Positions 8,507 through 18,534 are shown, numbered from the stretch's first letter. The stretch: 64,000 bases of DNA from Desulfovibrionaceae bacterium (GCA_017454105.1 JAFTDR010000204.1:1-64000), one strand, 5' to 3'. Numbers and translations are program-made. Notes: a model not told the origin generated them from the letters alone.

Positions 8507-9103
8507 CTATCTTGGGCGGATGGCGTGCATAAGAGCGGGAAAGAGGACACCAAGGCCAAGAGCTATGCTGTGTGATGGAAGAGGAAGGGTATCAGGAAGA
8601 AAGAGGAGAATTGCCGTAGCAAGGACAGCTCCGAGCAGGGAGCGCATGAGGCGGGAACTTTCTGTGAGTATGCGGGCTACATCACCTAAAACAACATCAC
8701 AGAAGATGAAAGGGAGGGCTGAAAGGAAGAAGGCGCAGAGAATCGCCCCTGAGACACTTGTCACTGGCAAAAGGCAGAGTACACCAAAAGTGGCCGCAAG
8801 CGACAGGGCAATAATCTCCATCCAGGCGACTACGCGTTCAAAAATCCCAAGGCAGCGGGAAGAAAGCGTGCCGACTAACGATCCCATAGCCAGGGCCGCA
8901 AGAAGTGGAGGGGTAGAAAAAAGAGCGAGGGGGCTTCCGTGCAAAACAAGTTCGCGCGAAAGCGGCCACACGCACGCACTAAAGAGCCCCACAAGAAGGC
9001 ATCCGGTCGGGGGTTCCCCCGCCACGCGTCCTCGTGAGGCACACGAAGCTGCCAGAAAAAAAAGAGTCAGGCAGTCATAGCAGGTAAAAAGAAAGGCATT
9101 CAT
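8507..9103 (-). CDS. Multi-spanning membrane protein, possibly TRIC/UPF0126 (YicG) family
   Basis: This 198-residue protein has about six or seven hydrophobic helices and two internally similar segments, a short helix ending in S-R-E near residue 38 and a later G-D-V-A-R-I near residue 128. These positions resemble the G-G-x-x-R-D pairs of UPF0126/trimeric intracellular cation channel proteins, but the glycines are poorly kept, so the call is tentative. The ATG at 9103 follows the rny stop by four bases and suggests translational coupling to RNase Y. The upstream alternative start lies inside rny. It may be a divergent or decaying member of the family. Confidence 0.5.
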   Translation of the reverse strand: MNAFLFTCYDCLTLFFLAASCASRGRVAGEPPTGCLLVGLFSACVWPLSRELVLHGSPLALFSTPPLLAALAMGSLVGTLSSRCLGIFERVVAWMEIIALSLAATFGVLCLLPVTSVSGAILCAFFLSALPFIFCDVVLGDVARILTESSRLMRSLLGAVLATAILLFLPDTLPLPSHSIALGLGVLFPALMHAIRPR

Positions 9104-9107
9104 AGCT

Positions 9108-10667
9108 CTATTTGGCGTAACCAACAGCCCGCCGCTCTCTGATGATTGTAACCCGAATCTGTCCAGGATAGGTCATCTTGTCCTCAATCTGCTTTGTTAT
9201 ATCCTTGCAGAGCAGATAGGCTGAATCGTCATCGATATGATCCGGATTGACAAGCACACGAAGTTCTCTCCCGGCCTGTATGGCATAGGCTTTGACAACA
9301 CCCTCAAAGGATGTCGCAATATCCTCCAGATCCTGCAGGCGTTTTACATAATTTTCCAGGAGTTCTTTCCGCGCCCCTGGTCGGGCCCCTGAGAGGGAAT
9401 CTCCGGCCTGAACAAGGACAGCGAGCGCAGTCGACGGCGCCTGATCCTCGTGGTGGGCGGCAATGGCATGCACTATTTCCTGATTTTCATTATATTTGCG
9501 GGCTAGATCCGCGCCGATTAAAGCATGCGGACCCTCAACTTCGTGATCAACAGCTTTGCCTATATCATGCAAAAGCCCCGCACGCTTGGCTCGCTTGACA
9601 TCCATGCCAAGCTCGGCGGCCATCATGCCGCAAAGCGCCGAGACCTCAAGAGAGTGCTGAAGAACATTCTGTGTAAAGGATGTTCTGTAGCGCAATTGGC
9701 CCAAAAGTTTGATCAGCTCTGGGTGAATTCCGTGAACGCCCGCATCAAACGTCGCTTGCTCCCCAAGCTCGCGGACATGGGCATCCATCTCGCGCTCGCA
9801 TTTCTGAACAATGTCCTCAATGCGCGCCGGATGGATTCTGCCGTCCTGAATGAGCCGCTCAAGAGCCATTTTGGCGATCTGCCTGCGCAGGGGACTAAAA
9901 GCGGAGAGAATCACTGTCTCAGGTGTATCGTCAATAATCAGATCAACGCCTGTCGCAGCCTCGATTGCGCGGATATTTCGGCCCTCGCGTCCAATAATGC
10001 GTCCCTTCATATCCTCACTTGGTAGGGAAACCGCAGTCACTGTCTGCTCGTTCACATAGTCGCCGGCATAGCGCTGCATGACAGTACAGAGGATATTCTT
10101 CGCTTTTCTATCCGCTGTCTCAAGAGCCTCGGTCTCAATCTGCCGGATCATGCGGGCTGACTCATGCCGAGTCTTGGCTTCTACCTCTTTGATAATACGC
10201 TCACGCGCCTCATCTCGAGTTAGACCCGCAATCTCTGTCAGTCGAACCTCTTCCTCCTCAATGCGCGCCTTTAAATCCGCCTCAGCCTCGCCAAGCTGAC
10301 GCTCTTTCAGCGCCAGGTCCTTTTCAAGACGAAGAAGATCGCCTTCTTTTTCCGTAGATTTTTCTTGCCGTTCTTCAAGGCGTTCGCCGAGTTCATCAAG
10401 TTTTCTCTCGCGGTTCTTTACTTCGCGTTCCCGTTCCCTAAACTCGTTCTCCAGTTCTTTTTTCTGATTGTATAAATCGTCCTGACCCTGCAGCAAAATT
10501 TCCTTTTTCTGTGCTTGGGCTTCTTTTCTCGCCTCTTCGACAATGCGTTTTGCGAGCAGCTCGGCATCACCAAGCCTGCGCGTTGTCACCGTGCGCTGGG
10601 CGATAAAACCACCCACTGCAGCAAGTATTGCTACAACAAAAAGAGTGAAATAATACAGAAAGCTCAT
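9108..10667 (-). CDS. rny: Ribonuclease Y
   Basis: RNase Y is a membrane-anchored endoribonuclease that starts mRNA decay. The 519-residue product has the family layout: an N-terminal membrane helix (residues about 5-25), a long charged coiled coil to about residue 190, a KH RNA-binding domain with GREGRNI near residues 225-231, and an HD phosphohydrolase domain with the metal-binding HDIGK near residues 361-365. Length matches the usual ~520. The start at 10667 is chosen because it begins directly with the membrane anchor; the longer frame would add 53 residues that actually overlap the 6S RNA gene. It lies downstream of zapA and 6S RNA and is followed by the TRIC-like gene. Confidence 0.95.
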   Translation of the reverse strand: MSFLYYFTLFVVAILAAVGGFIAQRTVTTRRLGDAELLAKRIVEEARKEAQAQKKEILLQGQDDLYNQKKELENEFREREREVKNRERKLDELGERLEERQEKSTEKEGDLLRLEKDLALKERQLGEAEADLKARIEEEEVRLTEIAGLTRDEARERIIKEVEAKTRHESARMIRQIETEALETADRKAKNILCTVMQRYAGDYVNEQTVTAVSLPSEDMKGRIIGREGRNIRAIEAATGVDLIIDDTPETVILSAFSPLRRQIAKMALERLIQDGRIHPARIEDIVQKCEREMDAHVRELGEQATFDAGVHGIHPELIKLLGQLRYRTSFTQNVLQHSLEVSALCGMMAAELGMDVKRAKRAGLLHDIGKAVDHEVEGPHALIGADLARKYNENQEIVHAIAAHHEDQAPSTALAVLVQAGDSLSGARPGARKELLENYVKRLQDLEDIATSFEGVVKAYAIQAGRELRVLVNPDHIDDDSAYLLCKDITKQIEDKMTYPGQIRVTIIRERRAVGYAK

Positions 10668-10764
10668 TTCTGCCCACCAACTACGTCGCGTGGGAGCTCT
10701 ACGGGTATGAACAGCAACTGCTACGGGAGATAAAAAATTGGTCGCTTTGCGATGGGTTGTACGA

Positions 10765-10947
10765 ATTCCCCGGGAGCGCCGTGTCTGTCTGCGGTTCAGA
10801 ACCTGGTTAACCAGGTCGGAAACCATATACCTTTATCAGGCTTCCTGCGGAGCAGGCATGCACACAAAAGGCAGGGACAGTCTCCTTATAAAGAAAGAAA
10901 CTTGTCAGGTCAGCACCGAGACAAGGATCACATGCGTCCCAGGGAAA
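10765..10947 (-). ncRNA. ssrS: 6S RNA
   Basis: 6S RNA binds the housekeeping RNA polymerase holoenzyme and mimics an open promoter. On the minus strand the 5' end TTCCCTGGGA (near 10946) pairs over about ten bases with TCCCGGGGAA at the 3' end (near 10767), closing a ~183-base hairpin. Inside is GTGTGCATGCCTGC..GCAGGAAGCCTGA, close to the E. coli 6S segment GCATGCTCGG..GAGAAGCCT, and the length equals the E. coli RNA. The position immediately after zapA is the classical 6S location. Exact ends are estimated from the closing stem. Confidence 0.85.
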
Positions 10948-10951
10948 TTTT

Positions 10952-11227
10952 TTATTCAGATTTTTCTATCTTCTCAAGAAGCGAAGCCATACCGCTTTCC
11001 AGGGCTTCTATCTTGTTTTTAGCCTGCAGTAAGTCGTCTGCCAGCCCGAGGGCAAGGAAGGTCAGTATGACCGTTTCCTTACTCTGCCCCCCAGCGGACC
11101 TTTGCTTTTGTTCAGTATATCGGTCCTCTACCAGCTGAGCAGCCTGACGGGCACGTTCGAGATTGACTCCTGACTTAAACCGTATGTCGACACCAAGAAC
11201 TTTCAGGACCGAGGAGTTTGTAGTCAT
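10952..11227 (-). CDS. zapA: Cell division protein ZapA
   Basis: ZapA bundles FtsZ filaments at the division ring. The 91-residue protein has the compact N-terminal head starting V-L-K-V-L-G-V-D-I-R-F-K-S-G, the family's early strand-turn pattern, and then a long helix and coiled coil to the end, with A-L-G-L-A-D-D-L near residue 60. Its ATG overlaps the stop of the upstream coiled-coil gene by four bases (ATGA), indicating co-translation. 6S RNA follows directly after its stop, as in many proteobacteria. Confidence 0.9.
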   Translation of the reverse strand: MTTNSSVLKVLGVDIRFKSGVNLERARQAAQLVEDRYTEQKQRSAGGQSKETVILTFLALGLADDLLQAKNKIEALESGMASLLEKIEKSE

Positions 11228-11484
11228 ACAGTACTCTGTTGGTTTTTACTGTCAAAATCCTGAATTTTTTGGAGAAGCGAATTGATCTGTCCGAGTGCCT
11301 TCATACGTACCGCTTTTTCCTTGGCAAGTGCATCCGTCAGACTCTGTGTCTTTTCTTCTAGAGCAGTTATCGTTTCTTTCAGGGATTCCAGCTCTATTCG
11401 AAGGCCTTCGTTCTCAGCCCGCAGTGTTTGGACGTTCTGGAGAAGGTTCGTCACCTGTGTATCAAGCTGCTCTAAAATTTTCAT
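11224..11484 (-). CDS. ZapB-like coiled-coil protein
   Basis: This 86-residue protein is almost entirely coiled coil, with leucines at heptad spacing and runs of E, K and Q, like ZapB, the ZapA-dependent division factor. It overlaps zapA by four bases, which supports a role in the same FtsZ-ring complex, but there is no sequence motif that proves ZapB identity. The ATG at 11484 (M-K-I-L-E-Q-L) is preferred over a TTG 12 codons upstream; neither has a strong ribosome binding site. Confidence 0.65.
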   Translation of the reverse strand: MKILEQLDTQVTNLLQNVQTLRAENEGLRIELESLKETITALEEKTQSLTDALAKEKAVRMKALGQINSLLQKIQDFDSKNQQSTV

Positions 11485-11858
11485 AGCGTCAATAGTACCA
11501 CTGTGACCATCACTTGGCAAGCAGGAAACGGCTCCTGCCCAAAAATCATATGGGCAAAACCGCCTCGGTGATTCTCCAGGATGCCTGGCTTAGCCGCCTG
11601 AAGTTTTTCGTTCCGGGGCCTCCATAAAAACTCTTTGATCCGTAAAGTAGCCTATTCACAAAAAAATTCAAGGTCCCGCTGCTCGAAAGTGCGCAGGAGA
11701 CAAAAAAGAATAGGCGTAGGCCTTGGTATCTCTCGAAAAAAAAATCGGGCAAATAAAAAGAGAGGTGCAAGCCATGGGGCAAAAGGTCTGCTTAGGCTCT
11801 CGCTCGATCGTTTGTACCAATCAATGCAAAACTGTGCAAGGCTCCATGCGGGACAAAC
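11485..11858. other. Intergenic region between glmU and the zapB-like gene
   Basis: These 374 bp carry no convincing gene. There are short hairpins such as GCCCA..TGGGC near 11538-11560. A structured leader or small RNA is possible but I cannot name one. Confidence 0.4.
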
Positions 11859-13265
11859 TTATTCCTTCGGAGAATCTTCCTGACTCTTCACTGGCTCGCT
11901 CATCGAGACCACAGTCTTGCGGAGTCTTTCGGCAAAAACCTTCTGCTTGCCACGGGCAACGGCAAGGCTTCCGGCCGGCACATCCCGGGTGATCGTTGAT
12001 CCAGCGCCAATTAGAGCGCCCTCGCCGATTGTCACAGGCGCGACAAGAGCCGTATTGCTGCCGATAAAGGCCGTATCTCCGATCACTGTTTTATGTTTGT
12101 TCACACCGTCGTAATTGCAGGTGATCGTTCCTGCGCCGATATTGGTCCCTGCGCCAATCTCCGCATCCCCCAGATAGGTCAGGTGATTGGCTTTCGCGCC
12201 AAAGCCTAAGCGCGCTTTTTTTAACTCAACGAAATTGCCGACATGCGACTGTTCGCAAAGCTCAGCGCCCGGACGAAGTCTCGCGTATGGCCCAACAAGG
12301 GCTTTGCGGCCAACATGCGCGCAATCTAAATGCGAGAACTCATGGATACGGGCATTGGACTCTATGACCGAATCGCGGATCACACAGTGAGACGACACAC
12401 GCGCACCCGCACAGATGCGGCTTTTCCCATACACTTCGCAGGGGCCTGTTATTTCAGCGCCCGGCTCAATCTCTACGAAAGGCCCAATGCGCACAAGGTC
12501 AGGGGCGTGCATGACAACACCAGAGTCTATGAGCTGGTCGACAATCTGCGCGCGCTTGTACTCCTCCATCATGCTAAGTTCCCGAGGGGTGTTTACGCCA
12601 AGAAGGTTCGTGTCGCGGCCAAGGACTATGCCGTCCACACGATAGCCAGCAGCTAAAGCAAGAGCGACTAAATCCGTTATATAGAATTCACGCGAAAGCG
12701 CATTGCGCTCAATTTTGGGCACAAGAGAGAGGGCGAGATCGTACGATATGACATAGAGACCGACATTGATTTCCCCGCTCGGAGGCCCCATGGTCTCTGT
12801 GTCGTAATTTTTCGCCTCAACTATTCCAGTGACCTTGCCCTCGCGCCGTATGACCCTGCCGTAGGCTTTAGGATCAGACAACTCGGCTGTGGCAAAAGCG
12901 AGATCGAAGTCTCCGGCCTTATCTAAAAAAGACGAGAGAATATCCGTGCGTATAAGCGGGGCATCGCCGTTCACAACAAGGATTCTGTCAAACTTTGAGA
13001 GTGCTGGAAGCGCGCAGCGCAGGGCGTCGCCTGTGCCCGCAAGTTCCTCCTGCAGCACATACTTTTTGTCGGGGAAGGCTGCGCGGACCATCTCTGCGTG
13101 CGCACCGATGACTGTCCACACCGTGTCACCGAAAAGCGGTGTCAAAGCCTGATAGACATAGGCAAGCATGGGACACTCAAGCAGTGTCTGCAAAACCTTC
13201 GGCTTCTCCGAATGCATGCGCGTCCCTTTTCCTGCCGCTAACACAAGGGCAGCGTTTTTCGACAT
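11859..13265 (-). CDS. glmU: Bifunctional GlmU: GlcNAc-1-P uridyltransferase / GlcN-1-P acetyltransferase
   Basis: GlmU makes UDP-N-acetylglucosamine, the precursor of peptidoglycan and lipopolysaccharide, in two steps. Residues 1-230 form the pyrophosphorylase domain with LAAGKGTRM near residue 8 and the GTGDAL substrate loop near residue 80. The rest is a left-handed beta-helix of hexapeptide repeats with acetyl-CoA binding features (N-H-L-T-Y-L-G-D, I-G-A-G-T-I-T-C-N-Y-D-G). The length of 468 is normal. The ATG at 13265 follows GGGAGGAG by five bases; the longer frame starts within that ribosome binding site. A clpB terminator sits just upstream, so glmU probably has its own promoter. Confidence 0.95.
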   Translation of the reverse strand: MSKNAALVLAAGKGTRMHSEKPKVLQTLLECPMLAYVYQALTPLFGDTVWTVIGAHAEMVRAAFPDKKYVLQEELAGTGDALRCALPALSKFDRILVVNGDAPLIRTDILSSFLDKAGDFDLAFATAELSDPKAYGRVIRREGKVTGIVEAKNYDTETMGPPSGEINVGLYVISYDLALSLVPKIERNALSREFYITDLVALALAAGYRVDGIVLGRDTNLLGVNTPRELSMMEEYKRAQIVDQLIDSGVVMHAPDLVRIGPFVEIEPGAEITGPCEVYGKSRICAGARVSSHCVIRDSVIESNARIHEFSHLDCAHVGRKALVGPYARLRPGAELCEQSHVGNFVELKKARLGFGAKANHLTYLGDAEIGAGTNIGAGTITCNYDGVNKHKTVIGDTAFIGSNTALVAPVTIGEGALIGAGSTITRDVPAGSLAVARGKQKVFAERLRKTVVSMSEPVKSQEDSPKE

Positions 13266-13285
13266 GGCTCCTCCCACGAGAATCT

Positions 13286-13324
13286 CAAAAAGACAGGAAA
13301 CGGGAAGGCCCCGTCTCCTGTCTT
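13286..13324 (-). terminator. Terminator after clpB
   Basis: AGACAGGA (13291-13298) pairs with TCCTGTCT (13316-13323), with an inner ACGGG/CCCGT stem, and the A-run at 13287-13291 gives a U-run leftward. It separates clpB from glmU. Confidence 0.75.
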
Positions 13325-13392
13325 TTCCTTATCGTATCAAAGTCTATGTATACGCGCAACGGCACATACGAGGGGACTGCACTCAAAGCTCA

Positions 13393-16032
13393 TCAGGCGT
13401 CCGTCTTCGTATCGCCTGTCTTCTCAAATTTCCCAGTCTTTGAAAAGACGAGACCATCGCCTGCGACGCTCACAAGAACATTCTCGCCATCGCGGATCTC
13501 CCCAGAAACGAGCTTGCGCGCAAGCGGAGTCTCGATTTCCTGCTGCAAGTAGCGGCGCAAGGGCCGCGCGCCATAGATCGGATCATAGGCCTCTTGGGCG
13601 ACAAAATCCTTCGCTTTGTCGTCAAGCTCCACACTGATCTGCCGATCCTTAAGACGGGCACGCAGGCGCTTCATCTGCAAATCGACAATGCGGCCAACCT
13701 GCTCGCGCTTAAGCGGCAAAAAGAGGACTGTTTCATCGATACGGTTCAAAAACTCCGGTCTAAAATGCGCGCGCAGGGCGTCAAAGACATGCTCCCGCGC
13801 CCCCTCCTTAAGTGATCCGTCCTTGGCTATGCCCTCAAGCAGGTAGGAGGAGCCGATGTTTGAGGTCATAATCACGATACAGTTGCGGAAATCGACGGTC
13901 TTGCCCTGATTGTCGGTTAAGCGCCCATCGTCTAGAAGCTGGAGGAGGGTGTTAAAGACATCGGGATGGGCCTTTTCGATTTCATCAAACAGGACGACTG
14001 AATACGGATGCCGCCTAACAGCCTCTGTCAGCTGACCGCCCTGATCGTAGCCCACATAGCCTGGAGGCGCGCCGATAAGACGCGAGACAGAGTGCTTCTC
14101 CATGTACTCGCTCATATCCAGACGAACGATATTGTCCTCAGAATCAAAGAGCGCTTCAGCGAGAGCCTCGGAGAGTTCCGTCTTGCCAACGCCAGTCGGC
14201 CCAAGGAAGATGAAGGATCCTGTCGGGCGCGAGGGATCGGAGAGACCGGCGCGGGCTCGCAAAACTGCGTCAGCGACCGCCTTGACCGCCTCGTCCTGAC
14301 CGACAACGCGCTCATGGAGAACATCGCGCAGCCTAAGAAGCTTTTCTCTCTCAGACTCAAGGAGTCGAGTCACAGGTATGCCCGTCCACTTCGCGACAAT
14401 GCCCGCGATATCGTCAGGCCGGACCTCCTCGCGCAAAAGGCGCGGCGCGCCGTCTGCTGCTGGCGCTTCGGCCTCAGCCAATTCCTTTTGCAGGGCTGGC
14501 AAGCGCGAATAGAGGAGTTCTGATGCGCGGATAAGGTCGGATGCGCGCTTCGCCTGATCGATAGCCAAATGGGTCTTCTCAATCGCAGACTTAAGCTCTT
14601 TTACGCGGTCAATTGCGCCTTTCTCTCTGTCCCACTGCGCCTTAAGCTTTGCCTGAAGGCTCCTCTGCTCTTCAAGCTCGCTTTCAAGCTTGCTTAAACG
14701 CTCGCGGCTTGCCTCGTCGGTCTCCTTGTTTAAGGCCTCTCTATCGATCTCAAGCTGCATGACCTTGCGGTTTGCCTCGTCTAATTCCGTAGGGAGCGAG
14801 TCGATCTCAGTTCGGATCATGGCCCCAGCCTCATCGATCAAGTCAATGGCCTTATCTGGAAGCTGACGGTCTGTTATGTAGCGGTGGGAGAGGATGACCG
14901 CGTCCACAAGAGCGGAGTCGCTTATGCGCACCCCATGGTGGACCTCAAAGCGGCCCTTAAGACCTCTCAAAATCGATATGGCGTCCTCGACAGTCGGCTC
15001 TTCGACTAAGACAGGCTGGAAGCGCCGCTCAAGAGCGGGATCCTTTTCTAAGTACTTTCTGTACTCATCAATTGTCGTTGCGCCAATGCAGTGGAGTTCA
15101 CCGCGGGCGAGCATGGGCTTTAACAGATTGCCGGCATCCATTGCGCCTTCGGTTTTCCCAGCGCCAACAATTGTGTGCAGCTCATCGATAAAGAGGATAA
15201 TCTGGCCCTGGCTTTTCTCAACCTCGTTTAAAACAGCCTTAAGCCTCTCCTCAAACTCGCCTCTGTATTTTGCACCGGCAATAAGCGAGCCCATATCCAG
15301 GGCAAAGACTTTATTGTTCTTGAGATTCTCGGGCACATCGCCTTTTGCGATGCGGAAAGCGAGCCCCTCAACTATCGCGGTCTTACCGACACCGGCCTCG
15401 CCAATTAGGACGGGATTATTCTTTGTGCGGCGTGAGAGGATGCGGATTACGCGTCTGATCTCGCCATCGCGGCCAATCACAGGATCCATCTTGCCCTTCA
15501 GGGCAAAGTCAACCAGATCGCGCGCGTACTTTGTGAGAGCCTCAAAGGTGTCTTCAGGATTTGGACTTGTTATCGTTGCGCCATTTCTCGCCTTTTCCAT
15601 CACTTGCGTGAAACGGGCGCGGGATATGTTCAGGCTGGTAAACAGGCGCCCCAAGGGGCTTGACTGCTCAACATCCAAGAGGGACGCGAAGAGGACATCG
15701 ACACTCACAAAGGTGTCGCCCATGCGCTTCGCTTCCTTTTGCGCGCGGCTAAGCACTTGCGCAAGTTCCTGTGTCACCAGTATTTTATCCGGCTCTATGG
15801 CCGTTCCTGTAATCTGGGGCTTTTTCTGCAGAAGATCCTGCAGGCCGGCAAGAACGGATTTTGGGGGGATATTGAGCCGCTCAAGCAGGACCGGCACAAT
15901 CCCCTTCTCCTGCTGGACTAAGGCCAAAGCCAGATGCTCGCAGTCTGTGTTCGTATGCCGCATGCCGCAGGCGATATCGCGCGCCTCCTGCAGGGCCTCT
16001 CTTGATTTTTCTGTAAACATCGTAATGTCCAT
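13393..16032 (-). CDS. clpB: ATP-dependent disaggregase ClpB
   Basis: ClpB is a hexameric AAA+ chaperone that threads aggregated proteins together with the DnaK system. The 879-residue protein has the N-terminal Clp repeat domain (residues 1-150), a first AAA+ module with Walker A GEAGVGKT near residue 205, the long coiled-coil middle domain (about 410-530) and a second AAA+ module with GPTGVGKT near residue 610. The start at 16032 follows GGAGG; an internal ATG four codons later is the alternative. It is the last gene of the cbpA-cbpM-clpB run and is closed by the terminator at 13286-13324. No heat-shock operator such as CIRCE is visible before the run. Confidence 0.96.
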   Translation of the reverse strand: MDITMFTEKSREALQEARDIACGMRHTNTDCEHLALALVQQEKGIVPVLLERLNIPPKSVLAGLQDLLQKKPQITGTAIEPDKILVTQELAQVLSRAQKEAKRMGDTFVSVDVLFASLLDVEQSSPLGRLFTSLNISRARFTQVMEKARNGATITSPNPEDTFEALTKYARDLVDFALKGKMDPVIGRDGEIRRVIRILSRRTKNNPVLIGEAGVGKTAIVEGLAFRIAKGDVPENLKNNKVFALDMGSLIAGAKYRGEFEERLKAVLNEVEKSQGQIILFIDELHTIVGAGKTEGAMDAGNLLKPMLARGELHCIGATTIDEYRKYLEKDPALERRFQPVLVEEPTVEDAISILRGLKGRFEVHHGVRISDSALVDAVILSHRYITDRQLPDKAIDLIDEAGAMIRTEIDSLPTELDEANRKVMQLEIDREALNKETDEASRERLSKLESELEEQRSLQAKLKAQWDREKGAIDRVKELKSAIEKTHLAIDQAKRASDLIRASELLYSRLPALQKELAEAEAPAADGAPRLLREEVRPDDIAGIVAKWTGIPVTRLLESEREKLLRLRDVLHERVVGQDEAVKAVADAVLRARAGLSDPSRPTGSFIFLGPTGVGKTELSEALAEALFDSEDNIVRLDMSEYMEKHSVSRLIGAPPGYVGYDQGGQLTEAVRRHPYSVVLFDEIEKAHPDVFNTLLQLLDDGRLTDNQGKTVDFRNCIVIMTSNIGSSYLLEGIAKDGSLKEGAREHVFDALRAHFRPEFLNRIDETVLFLPLKREQVGRIVDLQMKRLRARLKDRQISVELDDKAKDFVAQEAYDPIYGARPLRRYLQQEIETPLARKLVSGEIRDGENVLVSVAGDGLVFSKTGKFEKTGDTKTDA

Positions 16033-16062
16033 AACAACACACCTCCGCCACAAGCGCGCGCG

Positions 16063-16338
16063 TTACTGGATGCGCTGCGTCCCTTTGATCTCCTGCACTG
16101 TCTCCTCAAGCAGACGAATCCGCTCAAGCAGATCGACGATGATCGTCCCGCCAATCAAAGGTAGTTCAAAATCCTCGCATATGCGCATCATTTTCCGCAC
16201 GCGATAAATATCTGTATCGGAAAACAAAAGATTGTTTTCGTCGTCAGTCTCAGTCTCAACCCATTCGAGTGAGAGCAAATCGTCAAATTTTTCCCGGCTT
16301 ATTCCGGTCGCAAGCAGAAATTCTTCCGTCCGTAGCAT
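16063..16338 (-). CDS. cbpM: CbpM-like MerR-type chaperone modulator
   Basis: The 91-residue protein has the degenerate MerR-like helix-turn-helix fold of CbpM/HspR-type modulators: F-L-L-A-T-G-I-S early, L-L-S-L-E-W-V in the middle, and [11 protein letters not shown] near the C terminus. CbpM binds the J domain of CbpA and inhibits it. It sits between cbpA and clpB, 22 and 31 bp away, so all three are most likely one stress operon. The acidic insertion with E-T-E-T-D-D-E-N-N is typical of the winged region being shortened. Confidence 0.8.
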   Translation of the reverse strand: MLRTEEFLLATGISREKFDDLLSLEWVETETDDENNLLFSDTDIYRVRKMMRICEDFELPLIGGTIIVDLLERIRLLEETVQEIKGTQRIQ

Positions 16339-16359
16339 ACAAAACCTCGGTCTTACTTC

Positions 16360-17289
16360 CTACGCATGCGCCCTGAACGATGATACCTCGGCAAGTTTCC
16401 GCCAAAGCGCCTCTTCTTCGCCAGAGACAGCCTGCGGAACTCGAATCATCACCTGCACAAGAATATCTCCCCGCGACCTTGGCGATCCGAGCCCCTTGCC
16501 GCGCAGGCGAAACTTCTTCCCAGAGCTTGTTCCAGGCGGGATCGAAAGTTCGACGCTTCCCTCAAGTGTCGGCACAGCGACACGGCAGCCAAAAAGAGCC
16601 TCCCAGGGTGCAAGGTGGACGTCGCAGACTAAATTCTCGCCATCTACCCGAAAGCGCTCATGGGGCTTGTAGCGGACTGTGAGGAAAAGATCCCCAGCAA
16701 TGCCGCTTGTCGAGGGCTCGCCCTGGCCTGAGAGGCGCAGTTTCTTGCCCTCAGCTATGCCTTTCGGAATTGTGATCGAAAGACTCTTTGGCCCCATGGA
16801 TGTGGACACTGTGACTTGGCGGGAACCGCCTGTCACAACATCTTCAAGGGAGAGAAAAAGTTCCGATTCGATGTCCCGTCCGCGCCGCGACTTCTGTGAA
16901 AAACCGGCAAAAGGATCCGGACCAAAAGGACTTCCACCGTGGCCGCCACCGCCAAACAGGGTCTCAAAAAAATCCGAGAAACCAGAGCCGTCAAAGGACC
17001 GGCCATTGAAGGTGAAATGGGCTCCCTCAAAACCGGGCTCGCCCTGGAACGCCTGGCCGTGCTGCCAGTTCGGACCAAGTTGATCGTAGAGTTTGCGCTT
17101 CTGCGGATCCTTCAGAACCTCATAGGCCTCATTGACTTCTTTAAAATTTTCTTCGGCTTTTTTATTATTCGGATTAAGATCCGGATGATATTTTCGCGCT
17201 AATTTTTTAAAAGCACGGGTGATTTCTTCATCGGTTGCTTTGCGATCAACACCAAGCAATTTATAGTAATCTTTATAGGTTGTTGACAT
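16360..17289 (-). CDS. cbpA: CbpA-type DnaJ co-chaperone
   Basis: This 309-residue J-domain protein stimulates DnaK. It has an N-terminal J domain with the HPD motif in K-Y-H-P-D-L-N (about residue 37), a glycine/phenylalanine-rich linker (residues about 95-140) and the two C-terminal substrate-binding barrels. The cysteine-rich zinc finger of true DnaJ is missing, which marks it as CbpA type. The ATG at 17289 is chosen because it begins directly with M-S-T-T-Y-K-D-Y-Y; the longer frame adds 37 non-conserved residues. It heads the cbpA-cbpM-clpB cluster. Confidence 0.92.
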   Translation of the reverse strand: MSTTYKDYYKLLGVDRKATDEEITRAFKKLARKYHPDLNPNNKKAEENFKEVNEAYEVLKDPQKRKLYDQLGPNWQHGQAFQGEPGFEGAHFTFNGRSFDGSGFSDFFETLFGGGGHGGSPFGPDPFAGFSQKSRRGRDIESELFLSLEDVVTGGSRQVTVSTSMGPKSLSITIPKGIAEGKKLRLSGQGEPSTSGIAGDLFLTVRYKPHERFRVDGENLVCDVHLAPWEALFGCRVAVPTLEGSVELSIPPGTSSGKKFRLRGKGLGSPRSRGDILVQVMIRVPQAVSGEEEALWRKLAEVSSFRAHA

Positions 17290-17397
17290 TGTCCCCCCGA
17301 CTGTCCCGAATACACGATTATCTGGACCAATTCGTTTTGTACTCTGTTCTGCACTATAAGATAAGACCGCCCTACGATCTGTCAAGAGAGAAAAAGG

Positions 17398-17426
17398 CAA
17401 AAAAAAGGCCTGTACGCATACAGGCC
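17398..17426 (-). terminator. Terminator after secF
   Basis: GGCCTGTACGCATACAGGCC folds into an 8-bp stem (17407-17426), and the A-run to its left becomes a U-run in the leftward transcript. Confidence 0.8.
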
Positions 17427-17433
17427 AGAAAAA

Positions 17434-18534
17434 CTAGACGACGCCGTGTTCGCCAGGCTTCTCGTAGTGTTCCTCCTCTTGAGATTTCTCGTATTCTTCC
17501 TCGCTGCCCAAGAAAAGGAGCAGGGAGGAGGAGATGAAGATCGAAGAGAAGGTGCCGATACACACGCCAATCAGCATGGTTAAGGCAAAGGAGTGGATCA
17601 CACCGCCGCCAAGGAAGAAGAGGGCCAAGGCTGCGGCAATTGTCGTCGCACTTGTCACAAGGGTGCGCGAGAGGGTCTGATTCACGCTTTTATTAATGAT
17701 CCGCGCAAGAGACTCTTCTTTCTTTTTGCGCAAATGCTCGCGTAATCTGTCATAAATAATAATCGTATCATTGAGCGAGTAGCCGATAATTGTGAGAAGC
17801 GCTGCGATAACATTCAAATCAATATCCATATTTGCAAGAGACAAAAATCCCGTCGTTATCACAACATCATGAATAAGGGCGAGAATGGCGCCTAAAGCAA
17901 AATGGAGGCGCAGAAAATAGCAGGTCGCGATTGTGATAAGAAGCGCCATAAGCACAAGCCAGCCCATAGACAGACTAACCAGGCTTGAGACCGCGTACAT
18001 GCATCCCCAGAGGATCGCGGCCATAAGCGCCGCTGTGAGCCAGCGGTGTTCAAAACGGCCGGATATGTAGACGGCAATCAATAATATCGCGTAGTAGAGG
18101 GCGCTTAAGGCCTTGTTTGTCAAATCGCTGCCAACCTTTGGCCCGACCACTTCCATGCGCTCAATGCGCGAGGGATTGTCGGGAAAAGCGGAGGCAAGAC
18201 GCTCAAGGACAAGAGAGCGCAGATCGCTTGAGGATCCGTCCTCTTGCTTGGCAAAACGCAAAAGGTAGACCCGGTCCGCCTCGCCGAAACGCTGTGTGCT
18301 TGTTCCTGGAAGGCCCGGGATATCGAGGCTTTTTTTGAGCGCCTCATCCGAAACACCGCGATCAAAGCGGACCTGAACGATAACACCGCCTGCGAAGTCG
18401 ATGCCAAGGCGGAAGCCGTTCCCAAAAAGGCAAGAGAAAAGACCCACAAGCAGCATACAGACCGATGCCGCATAGGCGAGGCGCCTTTTCCCTATAAAAT
18501 CAATGGACGTCTGTTTTAAGAGAACAAGAGGCAT
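17434..18534 (-). CDS. secF: Protein translocase subunit SecF
   Basis: SecF works with SecD to pull secreted proteins out of the Sec channel using the proton gradient. The 366-residue protein has the N-terminal helix, a periplasmic domain starting with the G-I-D-F-A-G-G-V pattern near residue 42, and five C-terminal helices containing the Y-S-L-N-D-T-I-I-I-Y-D-R-L-R motif near residue 255. The C-terminal ~25 residues (E-E-E-Y-E-K-S-Q-E-E-E) are strongly charged and longer than usual. It follows secD by 71 bp in the same transcript. Confidence 0.95.
   Translation of the reverse strand: MPLVLLKQTSIDFIGKRRLAYAASVCMLLVGLFSCLFGNGFRLGIDFAGGVIVQVRFDRGVSDEALKKSLDIPGLPGTSTQRFGEADRVYLLRFAKQEDGSSSDLRSLVLERLASAFPDNPSRIERMEVVGPKVGSDLTNKALSALYYAILLIAVYISGRFEHRWLTAALMAAILWGCMYAVSSLVSLSMGWLVLMALLITIATCYFLRLHFALGAILALIHDVVITTGFLSLANMDIDLNVIAALLTIIGYSLNDTIIIYDRLREHLRKKKEESLARIINKSVNQTLSRTLVTSATTIAAALALFFLGGGVIHSFALTMLIGVCIGTFSSIFISSSLLLFLGSEEEYEKSQEEEHYEKPGEHGVV

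Noticed and set aside
14894-16207. Long open frame opposite clpB (437 codons)
   Set aside because: Antisense shadow caused by the codon bias of clpB; the product is serine/arginine-rich without known domains.
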